A stretch of 64,000 nucleotides of DNA from Rhodobacterales bacterium (GCA_025362795.1 JANYFE010000057.1:1-64000); one strand, 5' to 3'; positions 34,876-44,169 are shown, counted from the stretch's first letter. Notes: generated by a model from the sequence alone, not told the origin. Made by a program: numbers and translations.

Positions 34876-36177
34876 ATGACCGACGCGAAGAAGCTATTCA
34901 TCAAGACTTATGGCTGTCAGATGAATGTCTATGACAGCGAACGCATGGTCGAGGCGCTGGCGGGCGAAGGCTATGTCACGACTGATGTGGTCGAAGAGGC
35001 CGACATGGTCTTGTTGAACACCTGCCATATCCGCGAGAAGGCTTCGGAAAAACTTTATTCCGATCTGGGGCGGCTCAGGCCATTAAAGACTGCCAAGCCG
35101 GGGTTGAAGATTGGCGTGGCGGGGTGTGTGGCACAGGCCGAGGGGGCCGAGATACAGCGCCGGATGCCCTTGGTCGATCTGGTGGTCGGGCCGCAAAGCT
35201 ATCACCGCCTGCCCGCGATGCTGCGGGGCGATGCGCCTGCGGTTGAGACGGATTTCCCGGCAGAGGACAAGTTCGACCTGTTGCCGGAACGCCGGGGCAC
35301 GGCGCGGCCTGCGGCCTTTCTGACGGTGCAGGAAGGTTGTGACAAATTCTGCGCCTTTTGCGTGGTGCCCTATACGCGCGGGTCCGAAGTGTCGCGTCCG
35401 GTGGACCGCATCCTGACCGAGGCGCGCCTGCTGGTGGCCAAAGGGGTGCGCGAGATCACCTTGCTGGGTCAGAACGTCAATGCCTATCACGCGGATGGCT
35501 GGGGTCTGGCGCGGCTATTGCGGGCGCTGGCGCAGGTCGAGGGGCTGGAGCGGTTGCGCTATACCACCAGCCATCCGAACGATATGGAAGATGACCTGAT
35601 CGCGGCCCATGGCGACGAGCCCAAACTGATGCCCTATCTGCATCTGCCGGTGCAATCGGGGTCCGACCGCATCTTGAAAGCGATGAACCGCAAGCACACC
35701 GCAGAGGCCTATCTGCGCATAGTGGACCGGATTCGGACGGTGCGGCCCGACATCCTGCTGAGTTCCGATTTCATCGTGGGCTTTCCGGGCGAGACGGATG
35801 CCGATTTCGAGGCCACATTGGCGCTGATCCGCGCGGTCGGTTACGGCATGGCCTATACGTTCAAATACTCTGCCCGGCCCGGCACGCCTGCGGCGGAAAA
35901 GCCTGAAATACCACCAGAAATTGCAGATTCGCGTTTGCACATGTTGCAGGGGTTGATCACGACGCAGCAACGCGCGGCGCAAGACGCGATGGTCGGGCGC
36001 GAAGTGTCGGTTCTGTATGAAAAACCGGGGCGGATGCCGGGGCAGATGATGGGCAAGTCCGACCATCTGCATGCGGTGCATGTGGGTGATTCTGCGGGCA
36101 GGGTTGGCGAGATCGTGCGGGTGCGGATATCGGCTTCGTCGTCCAACTCCTTGGCAGGGGTCAGGATTTCAGAATAG
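34876..36177 (+). CDS. miaB: tRNA-2-methylthio-N6-dimethylallyladenosine synthase
   Basis: Radical-SAM methylthiotransferase acting on A37 of tRNAs. The 433-residue protein has N-terminal cluster ligands Cys14, Cys50 and Cys84 ([25 protein letters not shown]), radical-SAM CDKFCAFC at 155-162, and a C-terminal TRAM domain ([31 protein letters not shown]). ATG 34876 is the conventional start. In alphaproteobacteria miaB commonly precedes phoH and ybeY; here an ompA-like pair lies between miaB and phoH. Confidence 0.96.
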   Translation: MTDAKKLFIKTYGCQMNVYDSERMVEALAGEGYVTTDVVEEADMVLLNTCHIREKASEKLYSDLGRLRPLKTAKPGLKIGVAGCVAQAEGAEIQRRMPLVDLVVGPQSYHRLPAMLRGDAPAVETDFPAEDKFDLLPERRGTARPAAFLTVQEGCDKFCAFCVVPYTRGSEVSRPVDRILTEARLLVAKGVREITLLGQNVNAYHADGWGLARLLRALAQVEGLERLRYTTSHPNDMEDDLIAAHGDEPKLMPYLHLPVQSGSDRILKAMNRKHTAEAYLRIVDRIRTVRPDILLSSDFIVGFPGETDADFEATLALIRAVGYGMAYTFKYSARPGTPAAEKPEIPPEIADSRLHMLQGLITTQQRAAQDAMVGREVSVLYEKPGRMPGQMMGKSDHLHAVHVGDSAGRVGEIVRVRISASSSNSLAGVRISE

Positions 36178-36359
36178 GCAATTGTGGCAAGTTGTTTCCG
36201 CCGTCGCGTCAATCCGAACCGCGCGGCTGCTTTGGTTCACATCCATGAACAACAAACCTTTGAAAACAATTGATTATTCCAGATTTTTCTTTACTTCGTG
36301 ACCGCTTGGCGGCATTCCTGTGTCGAAGTTGTGGCACCACGAAAGGGGAGGCTTTGGCT

Positions 36360-36932
36360 GTGAAACTTGATTCCAAAGCTGTGCGGATGGCGACCGGGAT
36401 GACTATCCTGGCCGCAGGCCTGTTCGCGGCGTCGCTGGCGATGGCGCAGACGGCCGCGCCGCAGATTGCCGGCAAGATCGAATGGGGCGTCTGGGTCGAT
36501 GACGACGGTTGCATGCATTACTGGGCCGATGGCGGCACGGAAGGCTACATGGTCGACAAGGTCCACCCCGAAACCGGCAAACCGGTCTGTCTGAAACGCA
36601 ACACCTGTCTGGTCCAGAATACCGATCAGCTGTTTGCCACCGACAGTGCCCAGTTGACCGCCGAAGGCCGCCGCCGGCTGGGCGATTTCTTCAGCAAGGC
36701 CGGCGCTTTTGCCTATGCGATTTACGGCCACACCGACAGCCGTGCCTCGGATGAATACAACATGGCGCTGTCAGATCGCCGGGCAAAAGCCGTGGGCGAT
36801 GTGGCGCGGTCGACCGGCGCGGTTGTGGAACGCCAGATCGGCTTTGGCGAGCGGCAACCGGCTGCCACGAATGCCACGGCGGCGGGGATGCAGCAGAACC
36901 GTCGCGTCGAAGTCGTTTGCTACAGGTGGTGA
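36360..36932 (+). CDS. OmpA C-terminal domain protein with N-terminal DGC domain
   Basis: A 190-residue exported protein. A signal peptide (about 1-29, ending LAMAQ) is followed by a small domain WVDDDGCMHYWADGGTEGY...ETGKPVC, then an OmpA-like peptidoglycan-binding domain with LFATDSAQLTAEGRRRLGDF and YGHTDSRASDEYNMALSDRRAKAV. GTG 36360 is taken as start because GGGGAGG is 8 bases upstream and it gives an ideal signal peptide. Its small N-terminal domain recurs in the next gene's lipoprotein. Confidence 0.88.
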   Translation: MKLDSKAVRMATGMTILAAGLFAASLAMAQTAAPQIAGKIEWGVWVDDDGCMHYWADGGTEGYMVDKVHPETGKPVCLKRNTCLVQNTDQLFATDSAQLTAEGRRRLGDFFSKAGAFAYAIYGHTDSRASDEYNMALSDRRAKAVGDVARSTGAVVERQIGFGERQPAATNATAAGMQQNRRVEVVCYRW

Positions 36933-36936
36933 TGAA

Positions 36937-37290
36937 ATGAGCAAGTGGCCAACCATTCCTCAGGCAATTGCAGCGTGTCTTGCGCTGGCAGGCTGTGACG
37001 GCCTTGTGCCCTATCAGCAGAGCCCGGACACCGTGATCGCGTCCAATCATGACACCGGGCATGACTCGGGTACGCTGGCGGACGGCGGCGCGGCCATCGC
37101 CTATGACCCGGACGGCTGTCAGGTCTGGATCATGGATGACGGGCTGGAAGGCTATTCCGGCCGCCGCTATGACCCGAAATCGGGTCTGCCGATCTGCGAC
37201 AAGCAATATCCGCCAGGCACGGTTCTGGGCAATTACCAGACCCAGACGGCAGGCGTTTCTGATTGGGTGCCTGCGCATTCTAGCAAGTGA
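36937..37290 (+). CDS. Lipoprotein with the same DGC domain as the upstream OmpA-like protein
   Basis: A 117-residue lipoprotein: signal with lipobox LALAGC (Cys20), then a linker and the domain YDPDGCQVWIMDDGLEGY...KSGLPIC. This aligns with the domain of the preceding OmpA-like protein, including both Cys that could form a disulfide. It starts 4 bases after that gene, so the pair is co-expressed. It may be a membrane-tethered partner of the peptidoglycan-binding protein; function unknown. Confidence 0.75.
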   Translation: MSKWPTIPQAIAACLALAGCDGLVPYQQSPDTVIASNHDTGHDSGTLADGGAAIAYDPDGCQVWIMDDGLEGYSGRRYDPKSGLPICDKQYPPGTVLGNYQTQTAGVSDWVPAHSSK

Positions 37291-37317
37291 TTTAGTGCCA
37301 AGTTCCTTTGAGATGAC

Positions 37318-37348
37318 AATGGACCGCAGCGAAACGCTGCGGTCCATT
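37318..37348 (+). terminator. 14-bp hairpin after the OmpA-like/lipoprotein pair
   Basis: A perfect 14-bp stem (37318-37331 with 37335-37348) and a three-base AAA loop begin 27 bases after the lipoprotein stop. There is no U-tract, so it is a hairpin-type 3' end or pause rather than a classic intrinsic terminator. Confidence 0.55.
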
Positions 37349-37511
37349 GCGTTCAGAATGCCACTTTTGTCATCGAAACGACATGACGTCGCGCAAGAGT
37401 GAAATCGTGATCAATTCCGCGCTTGCCAGACGCCCGGATGCGGCCCACAATTTGCGTATCGACTGGACTTTTCGACTGCATCTTGACCTCTGCACTCAAA
37501 AGGAGACCCCA

Positions 37512-38528
37512 TTGGGTATCAGTGCGCTGACCGCTCCGACCCGTCCCGAAGACGTTGTGGAAACCACGCTCGAATTTCCCGACAATCGGTTGTTGATTGA
37601 CCTGTGCGGCGAGTTCGACCGCAATCTGGCGCAATTGGAGCATCAGTTGGGGGTCCATGTGCTGCGCCGGGGCAACCGGCTGGCGGTGATCGGTGACAAG
37701 TCGGCGCGCGAACAGGCGGCGGCGGTCTTGCGCGGCATGTATGCACGGCTGGAGGCTGGACGTGGCGTGTCGGCAGGCGATATTGACGGGGCGATCCGGT
37801 TGGGGCGGCCAATGGCAAGTGATGCGACGCGGACCGAGGGCGAGCAGATCGAGATGTTTCACAGCGGCAGCCAGCTGCGCACCCGCAAGCGCGGCGTGGA
37901 GCCTCGCACTGAGGCGCAAAAGGCCTATGTGGCGAACCTGTTTGCCAATGAACTGGGCTTTGGCATCGGGCCCGCAGGGACCGGCAAGACCTATCTGGCG
38001 GTGGCGGTGGGCGTGACCATGTTCATCTCTGGCGCCGTCGAAAAGATCATCCTGTCGCGCCCGGCAGTGGAGGCGGGTGAACGGCTGGGCTTTCTGCCCG
38101 GTGACATGAAGGAAAAAGTCGATCCCTACATGCAGCCCTTGTACGACGCGCTGAACGACTTTCTGCCCGCCAAACAGGTGCAAAAGCTGCTGGAGGAAAA
38201 GCGGATCGAAATCGCGCCGCTGGCTTTCATGCGCGGACGCACGCTGTCGAACGCCTTTGTCGTGCTGGACGAGGCGCAGAACGCCACGCCCATGCAGATG
38301 AAGATGTTCCTGACCCGTCTGGGCGAGGGCAGCCGCATGGTGATCACCGGCGACCGCACCCAGGTTGACCTGCCGCGCGGCACCGCATCGGGGCTGGCAG
38401 AGGCAGAGCGCATCCTGAAGGGCGTCAAGGGCGCGTCGTTCAACTATTTCACCTCGAAAGATGTGGTGCGGCATCCGCTGGTTGGCCGGATCATCGAGGC
38501 GTACGAGGCCGACGAAGCACAGGTTTGA
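37512..38528 (+). CDS. PhoH family ATPase
   Basis: A 338-residue cytoplasmic P-loop protein. Walker A is GPAGTGKT (residues 153-160), Walker B VVLDEAQNATPMQMKMF, and TGDRTQVDLPRGTASGL is the PhoH signature. An N-terminal KH-like part (EFPDNRLLIDLCGEFDRNLAQLE) is typical. Start TTG 37512 is inferred from the AAGGAG at 37499-37504 and the family N-terminus. PhoH proteins bind RNA and are linked to ybeY in rRNA quality control. ybeY is normally next to it, but here lies 10.6 kb away on the other strand. Confidence 0.9.
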   Translation: MGISALTAPTRPEDVVETTLEFPDNRLLIDLCGEFDRNLAQLEHQLGVHVLRRGNRLAVIGDKSAREQAAAVLRGMYARLEAGRGVSAGDIDGAIRLGRPMASDATRTEGEQIEMFHSGSQLRTRKRGVEPRTEAQKAYVANLFANELGFGIGPAGTGKTYLAVAVGVTMFISGAVEKIILSRPAVEAGERLGFLPGDMKEKVDPYMQPLYDALNDFLPAKQVQKLLEEKRIEIAPLAFMRGRTLSNAFVVLDEAQNATPMQMKMFLTRLGEGSRMVITGDRTQVDLPRGTASGLAEAERILKGVKGASFNYFTSKDVVRHPLVGRIIEAYEADEAQV

Positions 38529-38561
38529 CGGTGTGGGGCGGGGTGACCCCCGCCCGACGCC

Positions 38562-39152
38562 TCACTCCGCGTGGCGTATCTCTGTGCCCAGCACTTTCAG
38601 GCAATCGCGGATAAAGGCGGCAAGTGCGGTCCAGCCTTTGGCGGAAACCATGGTGCCGTCAATATAAGATTCGGTGGGCGACAGGTCGATATAGGTGCCA
38701 CCGGCCAGCGTCACCTCCGGCTCGCAGGCCCCCAATGCCGCGACCTTCTTGCCGCGCACCACACCATCCACCGCCACCAGAATCTGTACGCCGTGGCAGA
38801 TCGTGAAGATCGGCTTTTTCGCCTCGTGGAAATGCCGCACCATCGCCTGCACCCGCTTGTCGGTGCGGATGTACTCTGGCCCGCGCCCGCCTGCGCAATA
38901 GACGGCGTGATAGGTGTCAAGTTTCACATCGGCAAAGGTCTTGTTGATCGTGAAGTTGTGGCCCGCTTTTTCGGTATAGGTCTGGTGGCCTTCGAAATCA
39001 TGCAAGCTGGTGGCAATGGTGTCGCCAGCATTTTTGTCGGGGCAGACGACGTGAACGGTGTGGCCCACCGCCTCCATCGCCTGCTGATAGACGAAGATTT
39101 CATATTCTTCGGTAAATTCACCCACCAGCATCAAGATTCGTTTGCCCGGCAC
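38562..39152 (-). CDS. DJ-1/PfpI family protein
   Basis: A 196-residue glutamine-amidotransferase-fold protein. The nucleophile-elbow Cys is in TICHGVQIL and the acid/His context in AVYCAGGRGPEYI. EFTEEYEIFVYQQAMEAVGH at the N-terminus is typical of the PfpI branch with deglycase/protease-like activities. GTG 39152 follows GGGAGGG. A perfect FadR/GntR-type palindrome lies 24 bases upstream and two direct 9-mers follow, suggesting a dedicated repressor. It is not part of a larger operon. Confidence 0.88.
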   Translation of the reverse strand: MPGKRILMLVGEFTEEYEIFVYQQAMEAVGHTVHVVCPDKNAGDTIATSLHDFEGHQTYTEKAGHNFTINKTFADVKLDTYHAVYCAGGRGPEYIRTDKRVQAMVRHFHEAKKPIFTICHGVQILVAVDGVVRGKKVAALGACEPEVTLAGGTYIDLSPTESYIDGTMVSAKGWTALAAFIRDCLKVLGTEIRHAE

Positions 39153-39175
39153 TTTATCCCTCCCAAGGAAATAAG

Positions 39176-39225
39176 TCTGGTAGGACCAGATTGGTCGCGC
39201 CGCAATCTAGACCAGATAGACCAGA
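39176..39225 (-). promoter_or_regulatory. FadR/GntR-type operator region upstream of pfpI-like gene
   Basis: TCTGGT-AGG-ACCAGA at 39176-39190 is a perfect palindrome containing TGGTNNNACCA, the known half-site pattern of the FadR subfamily of GntR regulators. Farther upstream TAGACCAGA occurs twice in tandem (39208-39216 and 39217-39225). The cluster occupies the promoter of the GTG-started gene at 39152. Confidence 0.65.
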
Positions 39226-39243
39226 GGGAACGCAAGGGCCTTC

Positions 39244-40032
39244 TTACGGCATCAGCTGCCCGCCGTTCACTTCGATCACCTGACCGATGATATAGCCCGA
39301 CAGGCCTTGGCTGGCGAGAAACAGAAAGGCCCCGACGCAATCCTCTGACTGCCCGGCGCGACCCTGCGGCACGGTGGCAATCATGCCCTTCATCTGCGCC
39401 TCGGTCGAATAGCGTTCGTGAAACGCGGTGTCGATCACGCCGGGGGATACCGCGTTGACGCGGATGCCGAAGGGGATCAGTTCCTTGGCCATGCCGCGCG
39501 TGACGTTGGAAACAAAGCTCTTGCTGGATCCATACAGACCGGCCCCGCCCCCCGCGCCATTGCGGGCGGCTATCGAGGTGGTGTTGATGATGAACCCGGT
39601 GCCGGTCTCTGCTGCAGCGGCCTTGAGGTGCGGGATCGCGGCCCCCGAGGCGACCACGACGGAACGGGCGTTCAGGTCCATGATTTCGTCGTAGTCCTGT
39701 TCGGTCGCCAGTTCGTAGGCCACCCGCCGCACCATGCCGCCCGCGTTGTTGATCAGCCCGTCCAGCCGACCGAATGCCGCCAGTGCCTGATCCACCGCCG
39801 AGCGCGCCCCGGCGCCGGTGGACACATCGGCCTGGATCAGCCGGACCTGGCCCTGCGCGGCTTCAATCTGACCTGCCAGCGTTTCGGCAGCGTCGCGGCT
39901 GGCGTTGTAATGCAGACCGACCCGGGCACCCTGTGCCGCAAAGGCCCGGGCGGTGGCCGCGCCGATGCCGGTCGAGGCCCCGGTGATCAACACCACCTTG
40001 CCGGCAAGATCCGCTATTTTCACGTCCATCAT
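39244..40032 (-). CDS. SDR-family oxidoreductase
   Basis: A 262-residue short-chain dehydrogenase. The NAD(P) motif LITGASTGIGAATA, NNAG (LINNAGGMVRR), and the Ser-Tyr-Lys group NTTSIAARN...LYGSSKSFV with YxxxK are present, followed by GIRVNAVSPGVIDT. It resembles 3-oxoacyl-ACP reductase-like classical SDRs; the substrate is unknown. ATG 40032 with AGGGGGCG is preferred, with a second ATG at 40029. Adjacent to cmk, but on its own promoter region. Confidence 0.88.
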   Translation of the reverse strand: MMDVKIADLAGKVVLITGASTGIGAATARAFAAQGARVGLHYNASRDAAETLAGQIEAAQGQVRLIQADVSTGAGARSAVDQALAAFGRLDGLINNAGGMVRRVAYELATEQDYDEIMDLNARSVVVASGAAIPHLKAAAAETGTGFIINTTSIAARNGAGGGAGLYGSSKSFVSNVTRGMAKELIPFGIRVNAVSPGVIDTAFHERYSTEAQMKGMIATVPQGRAGQSEDCVGAFLFLASQGLSGYIIGQVIEVNGGQLMP

Positions 40033-40093
40033 GGCATCGCCCCCTGTTTGCGCCGCCATCAAAGCCGATTGTCGCACAAACGCCAGCGGGTTT

Positions 40094-40678
40094 TTAACCC
40101 AATCTGACGCGAACGGCCCGGGTGGCGGCGTCCAGCGCATCGGCCACACTCATCGCCGAAGTGTCCAGCACCAGCGCATCTGCCGCGGCCTTCAGGGGGG
40201 CAGTCGCGCGTCCCATGTCACGCTTGTCACGTTCCACCACGTCGGCCAGCACCTGCGCCTCGTCGCCCCCCAGTTCCAGCCAGCGGCGATGGGCGCGGAC
40301 CTGCGGGCTGGCGGTGACATACAGTTTCACCTCGGCTTCGGGGCAAATTGCGGTGCCAATGTCGCGGCCATCGACCACCGCGCCGCCGGGCTGGCGGGCA
40401 AAGCGGCGCTGAAACGCGACCAAAGCGGCGCGGACCTCGGGGATCGTGGCGACGCGGCTGGCGGCTTGCCCCGCTGCCAGCGTGCGCAGGTCGGGGCGGG
40501 TAAGGTCAGCCTCGGTCAGGCTCTGGGCGGCGACGATGGGATCACCGCCCTTGGCCGCCACCGCGCGGTAGAGCAGCCCGGAATCCAGATGGGCAAAACC
40601 AAACTCCGCCGCCAAGGCCCGCGCAATGGTGCCCTTGCCTGCGGCAGCCGGGCCGTCGATGGCGATCGTGAAGATCAT
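40094..40678 (-). CDS. cmk: Cytidylate kinase
   Basis: Phosphorylates CMP and dCMP. The 194-residue protein starts [19 protein letters not shown] (P-loop), with [29 protein letters not shown] and [20 protein letters not shown]. Slightly short versus 220 residues in E. coli, as usual in this order. It follows aroA by 9 bases. The classical downstream rpsA-ihfB pair is in the same window but inverted relative to this, supporting an inversion. Confidence 0.94.
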   Translation of the reverse strand: MIFTIAIDGPAAAGKGTIARALAAEFGFAHLDSGLLYRAVAAKGGDPIVAAQSLTEADLTRPDLRTLAAGQAASRVATIPEVRAALVAFQRRFARQPGGAVVDGRDIGTAICPEAEVKLYVTASPQVRAHRRWLELGGDEAQVLADVVERDKRDMGRATAPLKAAADALVLDTSAMSVADALDAATRAVRVRLG

Positions 40679-40687
40679 CCCCGGACC

Positions 40688-42040
40688 TTAATGATTATCG
40701 CGGCTGAGGCTGGCCCCCAGCCCTTTCATCAACCCCTCGAAAATCGGGAAAGAGGTGACGATGGGCGAGGCGTCGTCAATCGACACCGGCTTTTTCGCCG
40801 CCATCCCCAAGACCAGAAACGACATGGCGATGCGGTGGTCCAGATGCACGGCGCAGGTCGCCCCCCCCGGCACCTGACCCGCACCCATACCATGCACGAT
40901 CAGCGTATCCTCGTCTTCCTCGATCCGCACCCCGCAAGCCTCCAGCCCGCGCGCCATCGCGTCGATACGGTCGCTTTCCTTGACCCGCAATTCCTTGACG
41001 CCGCGCATTACGGTGCGACCCGTGGCACAGGCGGCCACGACCGACAGGATCGGATATTCGTCGATCATCGACGGCGCACGCTCTGGCGGCACCTCGATGC
41101 CCTGCATGTTGCCACTGAACCGCACCCGCAGATCCGCGACCGGTTCGCCGCCTTCGGTGCGCGGGTTCTGGAATTCGATATCCGCGCCCATTTCGACCAG
41201 TGTCAGATAAAGCCCATTCCGCGTCAGATTCTGGCTGACGCCAGGCACGAAAACATCGGAATTCTCTACAATCAGCGCGGCACAAACCGGGAAGGCGGCC
41301 GAAGACGGGTCGCGCGGCACCGCCACATTCTGCGGTCGCAACTCGGGCTGCCCGGTCAGGGTGATGACATTACCCGCGCTGGTTTTCTCGACCGTCAACG
41401 CCGCGCCAAACCCCAGCAGCATCCGCTCCGAATGGTCGCGCGTCGGTTCGCGTTCAATCACCACGGTCTGCCCCGGCGCATTCAGCCCGGCCAGCAGCAC
41501 GGCGGATTTGACCTGTGCCGAGGCCACCGGCAAGGCATAGCGCACCGGCACCGGGTTGGCGGCCCCCACCACGGTCATCGGCAGACGGCCACCTTGGCGG
41601 CCAAAAGCCATCGTGCCGAACAGGCTCAGCGGTTCCGTCACCCGCCCCATCGGGCGCTTGCGCAAACTGGCATCGCCGGTAAAGGTCGCGGTCATCGGCG
41701 TGGTTGCCATCGTGCCCATGATCAGCCGCACGCCGGTGCCGGAATTGCCGCAGTCGATCACATCCGCAGGCTCGGTGAAGCCACCGACGCCCACACCATT
41801 CACCGACCAGGACCCCGCGCCGTGCTGTGTCACCACCGCGCCAAACGCCTGCATCGCACGCGCGGTGTCCAGCACGTCCTGCCCTTCCAGCAACCCGGTG
41901 ATCCGGGTCTCGCCCACAGCCATCGCCCCAAAGATCAGCGCCCGGTGCGAAATGCTTTTGTCGCCCGGTACTTCGGCGCGACCGGTCAAAGCGCCGGCTT
42001 TGCGGGCGGTCATCGGTTGGGCGATTTCATGGGCGGACAT
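40688..42040 (-). CDS. aroA: 3-phosphoshikimate 1-carboxyvinyltransferase (EPSP synthase), class II-like
   Basis: Joins shikimate-3-phosphate and PEP in the aromatic pathway. The 450-residue protein carries [13 protein letters not shown] (catalytic Lys28), [24 protein letters not shown] and [12 protein letters not shown], and in layout resembles the CP4 class II enzymes. At the position of CP4's Ala100 it has Gly101 (GNSGTG), the ancestral, normally inhibitor-sensitive state. AGGAG precedes the ATG. Operon partner of cmk. Confidence 0.95.
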   Translation of the reverse strand: MSAHEIAQPMTARKAGALTGRAEVPGDKSISHRALIFGAMAVGETRITGLLEGQDVLDTARAMQAFGAVVTQHGAGSWSVNGVGVGGFTEPADVIDCGNSGTGVRLIMGTMATTPMTATFTGDASLRKRPMGRVTEPLSLFGTMAFGRQGGRLPMTVVGAANPVPVRYALPVASAQVKSAVLLAGLNAPGQTVVIEREPTRDHSERMLLGFGAALTVEKTSAGNVITLTGQPELRPQNVAVPRDPSSAAFPVCAALIVENSDVFVPGVSQNLTRNGLYLTLVEMGADIEFQNPRTEGGEPVADLRVRFSGNMQGIEVPPERAPSMIDEYPILSVVAACATGRTVMRGVKELRVKESDRIDAMARGLEACGVRIEEDEDTLIVHGMGAGQVPGGATCAVHLDHRIAMSFLVLGMAAKKPVSIDDASPIVTSFPIFEGLMKGLGASLSRDNH

Positions 42041-42091
42041 GGGGCAACTCCTGCTGTGCGGATGCCTGATAGCGCAAGGCAGGTGCCGGGT

Positions 42092-42733
42092 CTACAGCAC
42101 TCGCGGCATCAGGATCGGGGCGTGCCGCCGGGCTATGATCCATTCCGCCAAGGCAAAATTGAGTGCCCAGCCAAGGCCCATCAGCACCGCGCGGGTGGCG
42201 GTGTCGGGTTCGCCCAAGGTCAGGAAATACGGCACGTTGGTCAGAACCTGCGTCCCGGCGCCCATGCCGATGGCATAGCCGCGCAGCATCCAGTCCTGAT
42301 GCGTGGATATGTCGCGCTGCCGGATGGCGGCCCAGCCGCGGCACAGCGCAAAAACCATCCAGCCCCCGACCACAAGGCGGGTCAGATACAGCGCTGTGCC
42401 ATCCGTGGCAGGCAACACGTAAAATTGCGCCATCCACAACCCGGTCAGCGCCGCCACCAGCCCGGCAGGCACAATCACCCGCCCGGCACGGCAGTGCCAG
42501 CGCGGGAAACGGTGGCGCAGTCCGGGCGCGAATTGCTATGCCCCCAGCAGGCTGAACAGGGTGACCGCGATGATATGCAGCACACCGGGCAACGGACTGC
42601 CAAAGAACCGGGCATTCTCGGCGGTGACACCCCCGCTGGCCAGCTGTGCCAAACGCACCGAACCCGCCAGGATCGGCACGACACTCAGCAACAGCAACCC
42701 TGCCGGAATGCCCCAATCTTTCGCCTTGCCCAT
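42092..42733 (-). pseudogene. DUF2306 membrane protein gene interrupted by an in-frame amber codon
   Basis: The two halves together form one DUF2306 protein of about 213 residues with several TM helices: residues 1-65 (MGKAKDWGIPAGLLLLSVVP... to SLLGA) and, after TAG at 42538-42536, a continuing frame QFAPGLRHRFPRW through VLTNVPYF and LAEWII to PRVL. No frameshift is needed. GGGAGGTGGATC before ATG 42733 is a strong ribosome site. The stop falls where the family has a coding residue in LGA-x-QF. Either a point nonsense mutation, a sequencing error, or readthrough. The downstream half could restart at an ATT/GTG only weakly. Confidence 0.75.
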
Positions 42734-42808
42734 GATCCACCTCCCGAACGCCCCCCGGGGTGTAAGCCCATCCCGCACCCTGTCAATCTTTCGATTTCAC
42801 CTGTCCGA

Positions 42809-42827
42809 AAATATCCCCGCCGGAGGC
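42809..42827 (-). repeat. GCCTCCGGCGGGGATATTT motif, copy 1
   Basis: On the minus strand the 19-mer GCCTCCGGCGGGGATATTT ends trmB's 3' flank, 78 bases past its stop. The same 19-mer, in sense orientation, follows the GNAT gene stop at 54659-54677. A short CCGCCGG core can pair. It behaves like a 3'-end motif of Rhodobacterales genes. Confidence 0.75.
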
Positions 42828-42904
42828 ACCTGCCGAGCCGGTTGGCCGCAGGCCAGAGGCGAGAAAAAACCAACGCGCGCCAGCGCTCTGCCGGATCAGG
42901 CCGG

Positions 42905-43591
42905 TCAGCCCGCGCGACGCCAGGTCAGGTAGTGCGGCACCCGCCCCTCGCGCAGGGCCTTTTGTTCATAGCGGGTGGGCAACCAGTCGCCCCACGGCGT
43001 GCCGCCCTGCGCCACCAGATCAAACCCGGCCTGCGGCACCTCGTCCAGCGCCTGTCGCACGTAATCGGGAATGTCAGTTGCGATGCGAAATTCCGCACCG
43101 GGGGCCATGATGCGGGCAAGGCCGGTCAAATAGCCTTGCGTCACAAAGCGGCGGCGGTGGTGGCGCGATTTGGGCCAGGGGTCCGGATAGTTGAGGAACG
43201 CCTTTTGCAAGATGCCCGCAGGCAGCACTTCGAACAGATCGCGCACGTCGCCGGGGTGGATTTTCAGGTTGGTCACCGCCTCGGCGCGGATCTTGCCCAA
43301 AAGCATGGCGATGCCGTTGACGAAGGGCTCGCAGCCGATCAGGCCGATGTCGGGATAGCGCGCCGCCATATGCACCAGATGCTCGCCACCGCCAAAGCCG
43401 ACCTCCAGCCACAGCGGATTTCCGGCGAAATGCGACAGGTCAACTGTCCGACGTTCAGGGTTTTCGTCACGGGACACACCTTGCAGGGTCAAGGCGTCAA
43501 GGTCTTCGGCCAGATAGGTTTTCTGGCTCGTCCGCAGGGTTTTGCCCCGGATGCGGCCATAGAAATTCCGCCGTTCGACAGGAGCGTCCAT
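42905..43591 (-). CDS. trmB: tRNA (guanine-N7-)-methyltransferase
   Basis: Methylates G46 of tRNAs with SAM. The 228-residue protein has WLEVGFGGGEHLVHMAARYP (SAM motif I), IGCEPFVNGIAMLL, NYPDPWPKSRHHRRRFV (the DPWxKxRHxKRR catalytic signature) and the C-terminal WGDWLPTRYEQKA. Its ATG directly follows the queF TGA (43594-43592), so the two genes are coupled. Adjacent to the metK group, as in other Rhodobacterales. Confidence 0.95.
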   Translation of the reverse strand: MDAPVERRNFYGRIRGKTLRTSQKTYLAEDLDALTLQGVSRDENPERRTVDLSHFAGNPLWLEVGFGGGEHLVHMAARYPDIGLIGCEPFVNGIAMLLGKIRAEAVTNLKIHPGDVRDLFEVLPAGILQKAFLNYPDPWPKSRHHRRRFVTQGYLTGLARIMAPGAEFRIATDIPDYVRQALDEVPQAGFDLVAQGGTPWGDWLPTRYEQKALREGRVPHYLTWRRAG

Positions 43592-44062
43592 TCAGCCGCG
43601 CCCCCGATAGGGCGCAACCCCCTGATCGGGCAGCCACACGCCCGCGGGTGGTGCAGCGGTCTGCCAGAACACGTCAATCGGAATGCCACCGCGCGGATAC
43701 CAATAGGCCCCGATCCGCAGCCATTCCGGGTCCAAAAGGGCCACGATCCGCTTGCCGATGTCCAGCGTGCAATCCTCGTGAAAGGCACCGTGGTTGCGGA
43801 ACGCATGCAAATACAACTTCAGCGACTTGGATTCGACCAGCCAGTCGCGCGGGATGTAGTCGATCACGATATGCGCGAAATCGGGCTGGCCGGTCATCGG
43901 ACAGATCGAGGTGAATTCCGGCGCGGTAAAGCGCACCACAAACAGCGTGCCCGAATGGCCCGCAGGCACCCGCTCCAGCACCGCCTGATCGGGACTGGCG
44001 GGCAGGGCGGTGGCCGTGCCCAGTTGGGTCAGGCCGGAGACGTCGGTTTGGGTCATGGTCAC
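43592..44062 (-). CDS. queF: 7-cyano-7-deazaguanine reductase (QueF)
   Basis: NADPH-dependent reduction of preQ0 to preQ1 in queuosine synthesis. The 156-residue product has the [18 protein letters not shown] site with nucleophilic Cys, and the [23 protein letters not shown] block typical of type I QueF. Starts at ATG 44062 or 44056. It shares a frame edge with trmB, so queF-trmB form one transcript. Both act on tRNA. Confidence 0.94.
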   Translation of the reverse strand: MTMTQTDVSGLTQLGTATALPASPDQAVLERVPAGHSGTLFVVRFTAPEFTSICPMTGQPDFAHIVIDYIPRDWLVESKSLKLYLHAFRNHGAFHEDCTLDIGKRIVALLDPEWLRIGAYWYPRGGIPIDVFWQTAAPPAGVWLPDQGVAPYRGRG

Positions 44063-44169
44063 ACCGCAGATTGTTTGGCCCGCCTTAGGCCAGAACAGGG
44101 GTTAGGGTCAATTGCGCTTGACCGATCCGCCCTGTGGCCTAAATCGTGGGAAATCGGCAGGGGGCAAAT

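Noticed and set aside
38531-38552. GGGCGGGG-TGAC-CCCCGCCC hairpin between phoH and pfpI-like genes as a terminator
   Set aside because: A stem can form in the convergent gap, but no U-tract follows on either strand. It was not listed as a terminator, though it lies at the proposed inversion boundary.
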